Source of the DNA: Nitrospira sp.
GTDB lineage: Bacteria > Nitrospirota > Nitrospiria > Nitrospirales > Nitrospiraceae
Assembly: GCA_019636875.1 (NCBI GenBank)
Contig: JAHBWR010000015.1
Span: 1-44,343 of the forward strand
Direction: 5' to 3'
DNA length: 44,343 nucleotides
Every line of letters begins with the position of its first letter. Positions within the stretch are counted from its first letter, which is position 1. The translations under genes and the position numbers were made by a program. The notes under the pieces were generated by a model. It ran no database searches. It worked only from the letters and a program-made list of their open reading frames with translations, and was not told the DNA's origin. Below are positions 42,069 to 44,343 of this stretch, piece after piece.

Positions 42069-42324
42069 TTGTTTCAAGGGCTTGTGCGTAGAAATAGTTT
42101 GGGGTTCGGTATTTAAGGCATGCGCCCGATTAAGCAGACTCGACCAACCTGAATAACGGCTCATCACCCTCCTGGTTCTATCCAGATCCGTAAACCACAG
42201 GCAAAATCTTCCCAAAAGACAAAAATGAAGTTGAGAGACTTCATGGACTTGGAGTAAAGTCCAATTAGCACTGACTGTGGAGGCATTTGGCCCCATGTTT
42301 AACCAGGGAAGAGGCTCCAGGCAG

Positions 42325-42362
42325 TTCGAACTCCCAGGTCGCCGGTTCAATTCCTGTCGGGC
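42325..42362 (+). repeat. Decayed copy of the tRNA-Arg 3' half (possible att remnant)
   Basis: Positions 42325-42362 match the tRNA at 42025-42062 in 33 of 38 bases, with an offset of exactly 300 bp. TTCGAA of the anticodon loop, AGGTCG and GGTTCAATTCCTG of the T-arm are kept, but the acceptor end has diverged and there is no 5' half. A 3'-half tRNA repeat is what site-specific integration leaves behind. The enclosed stretch and its flanks (42069-42502) show no gene; a perfect hairpin TGGACTT-GGAGTA-AAGTCCA lies at 42244-42263. Confidence 0.7.
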
Positions 42363-42502
42363 CAACTATAAGGACAGTGAGCCTTTCCACGTGCTTACGA
42401 CAACTTAGGTCAAGCTAGTGCGGCTAAAGTCGTGCTAAAGCTGGGTATTCTGGCTATGAAGAGTGAACTAGACTACGAGCCGAACCAAAAAGAGGTTATC
42501 CC

Positions 42503-42667
42503 GTGGGGTGGTTGTGCCGATATACAAAGCGAGTAAGGTCTGGAGGTGTATACTTTGAAGGGCTAAGGCGATCTGTGTGGACCAGGCAATGTCCCTGTTG
42601 TGGTCGAGCCCTTCAGAAAGCTGATCCTATGAACCCTTGGGTGTGTGAATGCGGATGGCGCAGTTAA
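42503..42667 (+). CDS. Small zinc-ribbon protein, 54 aa
   Basis: The frame opens at GTG 42503, seven bases after AGAGG, and encodes a basic N-terminal part followed by CPCCGRALQKADPMNPW and VCECGWRS. Two Cys pairs (CPCC and CEC) about 20 residues apart look like a treble-clef or ribbon zinc site at the C-terminus. Real start and frame are supported by the ribosome site and by the fact that the cysteines cluster. It is too small for usual gene callers. A membrane peptide gene follows. Confidence 0.55.
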   Translation: MGWLCRYTKRVRSGGVYFEGLRRSVWTRQCPCCGRALQKADPMNPWVCECGWRS

Positions 42668-42694
42668 CCAATCGAGCAAGAGGAGGGTATTACC

Positions 42695-42835
42695 ATGATC
42701 CCCGTTTTGCACGACGTACGAGCCGCATGTTACCTAGCTGTCGCGGTTGCGATGGTAGTGTTGATCTGTGTACTAGCTAGTCTAGGAGCCGTGCTCCGAC
42801 CTGTTCGCTGGGCCGATAGACAAGGGTATCGATAA
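42695..42835 (+). CDS. Small membrane protein, 46 aa
   Basis: ATG 42695 has a perfect AGGAGG (42681-42686) eight bases upstream. The product is a single hydrophobic helix (LAVAVAMVVLICVLASLGAV) flanked by MIPVLHDVRAACY and a basic tail RPVRWADRQGYR, so N-out/C-in is likely. It follows the zinc-ribbon gene by 27 bp. The rest of the gap to the Pal gene (42836-43161) holds no other gene I can support. Confidence 0.6.
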   Translation: MIPVLHDVRAACYLAVAVAMVVLICVLASLGAVLRPVRWADRQGYR

Positions 42836-43051
42836 GTAGGATGAGGGCGATAGACCGTTTCTTCTTGTGCCGTGATTGATGGCCTTGTGGTTCTTTCTCT
42901 GTACCCGGTGCGTATCCTGATACTCCCATAGCCGAAACAAGATTCCTTCCCGCTTTTTCCCTCTCGGGCATCACTCGAAATATTCAAAAGTATTAGGACT
43001 CCTTCCATTTCTGCAGTAACATGCTGGTGCAAATGCCATTTTCACTGTAAG

Positions 43052-43060
43052 TGCTATATT
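43052..43060 (+). promoter_or_regulatory. Extended -10 promoter for the Pal gene
   Basis: TGC followed by TATATT (43055-43060) is an extended -10 element; no good -35 box is seen. The leader to ATG 43162 would be about 95 nt. Confidence 0.4.
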
Positions 43061-43161
43061 TGTTTGGACAGAAAATGGCGGATACCGGTAGGGACTTCAC
43101 CACGCTACCTCATGGGAACATCACACAACCTGGCGAAACGCCACGATGGAGGGGGAAGGTC

Positions 43162-43797
43162 ATGAACCGAGCGACAGCTAAATCTGTAGTTGTGATCGCC
43201 GTAGCAGCAGTCGTGTTGTCGACCCAAGGGTGTGGCAAGAAATGGGTGCAGTCTGACAATGAAAGTGGATCGGGGAGCGCGAGCTTGAAGAAACTGCCAG
43301 ATATTTCCAGCGGAAGTTCAAGCGGAGATCTGAGCGGATTTTCTCGGAATCCGGCCGAGGAGCGTCTCGGACAAGAGAAATATTCTACGGCGTTGAATCC
43401 ATCAGGGACGACCTCTCGCCAACGTGCCGAGTTAACGAAGGAAGAGAAAGCTGCGGTGGAAGCTGGCTTGCAGGACGTCTTTTTTGGTTATGACCAATGG
43501 ACCCTGTCCGACGAAGGAATGGAAGCTCTCAATCATGACGCGACCTACTTGAAGGATCATCCCGGGGCGGTGCTAAGGATTGAGGGTCATTGCGATGATC
43601 GAGGGACGAGTGATTACAACATGGTGTTGGGTGATAAGCGTGCGAAGGCTGCGCGCAACTACCTCACGGCTGCAGGGGTGAGTCCAAAGCAGATCGCCAT
43701 CGTCTCGTACGGCAAAGAGCGACCTTTCTGCTTTGATCGGGATGAAACCTGCTACCAGCAGAACCGTCGGGATCATATGCTTCTCTCGCCGCGCTAG
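43162..43797 (+). CDS. pal: Peptidoglycan-associated lipoprotein (Pal/OmpA family)
   Basis: From ATG 43162 (ggagggggaagg upstream) the product is 211 aa; a start at 43051 would precede the signal peptide. The signal is VVVIAVAAVVLSTQGC, with the lipid cysteine before GKKW. A Ser/Gly-rich linker leads to an OmpA domain: VFFGYDQWTLSDEGMEAL, IEGHCDDRGTSDYNMVLG and LGDKRAKAARNYLTAAGV. IVSYGKERPFCFDRDETCYQ and NRRD complete it. It should tether the outer membrane to peptidoglycan with Tol. No tolB is next to it in this window. Confidence 0.9.
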   Translation: MNRATAKSVVVIAVAAVVLSTQGCGKKWVQSDNESGSGSASLKKLPDISSGSSSGDLSGFSRNPAEERLGQEKYSTALNPSGTTSRQRAELTKEEKAAVEAGLQDVFFGYDQWTLSDEGMEALNHDATYLKDHPGAVLRIEGHCDDRGTSDYNMVLGDKRAKAARNYLTAAGVSPKQIAIVSYGKERPFCFDRDETCYQQNRRDHMLLSPR

Positions 43798-43859
43798 TTA
43801 GGGTAAAGCGCTCATTCAATGTCGGGGAATGGCTGAGAGATTCACGGTAGGGGACAACG

Positions 43860-44240
43860 TTGAAAAAATTGGGTTCTCTCTTTAAGCATGAGACTTCGGA
43901 ACCCATTCCGGCCAAGTCTCGACCGGATGAGCGACGAGTTCAACCGAGATTCACCACGCAGTTTCGCAGTACCTTTTCAGGCAACAGGCAGGAGGGGCAA
44001 GGCCGGACTCTGGATATCTCTGCCGGCGGATGTAAGATCGAAAGTGATATGAAGGTCGAGCCTGGCTCAAAGTTTGAGTGCCGACTTCATGTACCTGGAC
44101 TGGATTGGCCGCTACGCATCGACGAAGCCACGGTGCGCTGGGTGGATGCGAACAGTTTTGGAATCGCCTTTTCGCGTATTGCTCCAGAAGAGTTCGCGAA
44201 GCTCAAAACAGTTCTCTCCGATCTCGAAGGTGAAGGCTAG
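43860..44240 (+). CDS. PilZ domain protein
   Basis: The 126-aa product starts at TTG 43860, with AGGGG seven bases upstream. DERRVQPRFTTQFR supplies the arginine motif and DISAGGCKIES the DxSxxG motif of c-di-GMP-binding PilZ domains. HVPGLDWPLRIDEATVRWVD and FGIAFSRI complete the barrel. It is a stand-alone PilZ and probably a c-di-GMP receptor. The start codon is not certain. Confidence 0.85.
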   Translation: MKKLGSLFKHETSEPIPAKSRPDERRVQPRFTTQFRSTFSGNRQEGQGRTLDISAGGCKIESDMKVEPGSKFECRLHVPGLDWPLRIDEATVRWVDANSFGIAFSRIAPEEFAKLKTVLSDLEGEG

Positions 44241-44281
44241 CTCTTCCTCCATCTTGCTTCTCTGCAAGTCCTCTTCCCATC

Positions 44282-44343
44282 ATGACCGTTCGGCTTATAG
44301 GATTCTTGATCCTGGACGAACGCTCTCCGTCCGTTTCTATAAA
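44282..44343 (+). CDS. Possible 5' end of a gene cut by the window edge
   Basis: ATG 44282 opens a frame (MTVRLIGFLILDERSPSVSI) that stays open to the window end. No ribosome site is visible, so the call is weak. Confidence 0.2.
   Translation, partial: MTVRLIGFLILDERSPSVSI

Noticed and set aside
42730..43032. 100-codon minus-strand frame opposite the 46-aa membrane peptide
   Set aside because: The plus-strand small gene has a perfect ribosome site and sensible membrane helix; the antisense frame has neither.

Overview
The window looks like a chromosomal segment of a Nitrospira-like bacterium (phylum Nitrospirota). This rests on recognition, not a search. The signs are two proteins built from PCP_red domains in a genome segment with no photosynthesis genes, an assimilatory sulfate cluster with a siroheme reductase fused to a TusA-like domain, Nitrospirota-style OmpA/Pal proteins, and an intergenic fold-back element resembling a repeat I associate with Nitrospira genomes. 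Most of the window is dense, ordinary core genome. No CRISPR array, transposase or phage gene was seen.

Layout. 1-1.8 kb: two nucleoid or transcription proteins on the minus strand (HU; a degenerate receiver fused to a Fis-type helix-turn-helix), then a plus-strand Rrf2 regulator with a promoter and operator-like repeats. 1.86-8.9 kb: sulfate assimilation operon (sulfite reductase-TusA fusion, cysH APS reductase, a TrpD2-like protein, cysD, a 125-bp structured element, cysN with a degraded APS kinase-like tail). 9.1-12.65 kb: envelope proteins, namely two coiled-coil proteins on the minus strand and an OmpA/helix-hairpin-helix pair on the plus strand. 12.85-14.4 kb: zinc-ribbon/PCP_red protein, strong terminator, His-rich membrane protein. 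14.57-17.5 kb: yebC, ruvA, a Cys-rich secreted protein, ruvB. 17.66-28.5 kb: a long plus-strand run of pheA, hisC-type aminotransferase, DAHP synthase, tyrA, aroA, cmk, plsC, rpsA, sppA, an HU/IHF gene and a four-domain PCP_red protein.

28.6-31.7 kb holds accessory genes: a hypothetical protein, an FG-GAP lipoprotein, two very small proteins, and a D,D-carboxypeptidase. 31.9-38.8 kb is a minus-strand block: two small unknowns, glutamate dehydrogenase, lipB, a sigma-70 factor, and a slipin/NfeD pair. 38.9-41.9 kb is a tightly overlapping plus-strand set: trmI, an SDR oxidoreductase, aroE, aroK. It is followed by tRNA-Arg(TCG) and, exactly 300 bp later, a decayed copy of the tRNA 3' half. After that come two tiny genes with good ribosome sites (54-aa zinc ribbon, 46-aa membrane peptide), a Pal lipoprotein and a PilZ protein.

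Functional links. The sulfur operon appears to run sulfate to APS (CysDN), APS to sulfite (CysH has the iron-sulfur and ECGLH motifs of APS reductases), then sulfite to sulfide; this route does not need APS kinase, which fits the decay of that domain. The pheA-to-aroA run plus aroE/aroK covers much of aromatic amino-acid synthesis, though aroB, aroQ/D and aroC are not in this window. The least explained items are the intergenic fold-back element, the Cys-rich protein inside the ruv cluster, the duplicated Cys motif in the sulfite reductase, the PCP_red proteins and the tRNA remnant region with small genes.
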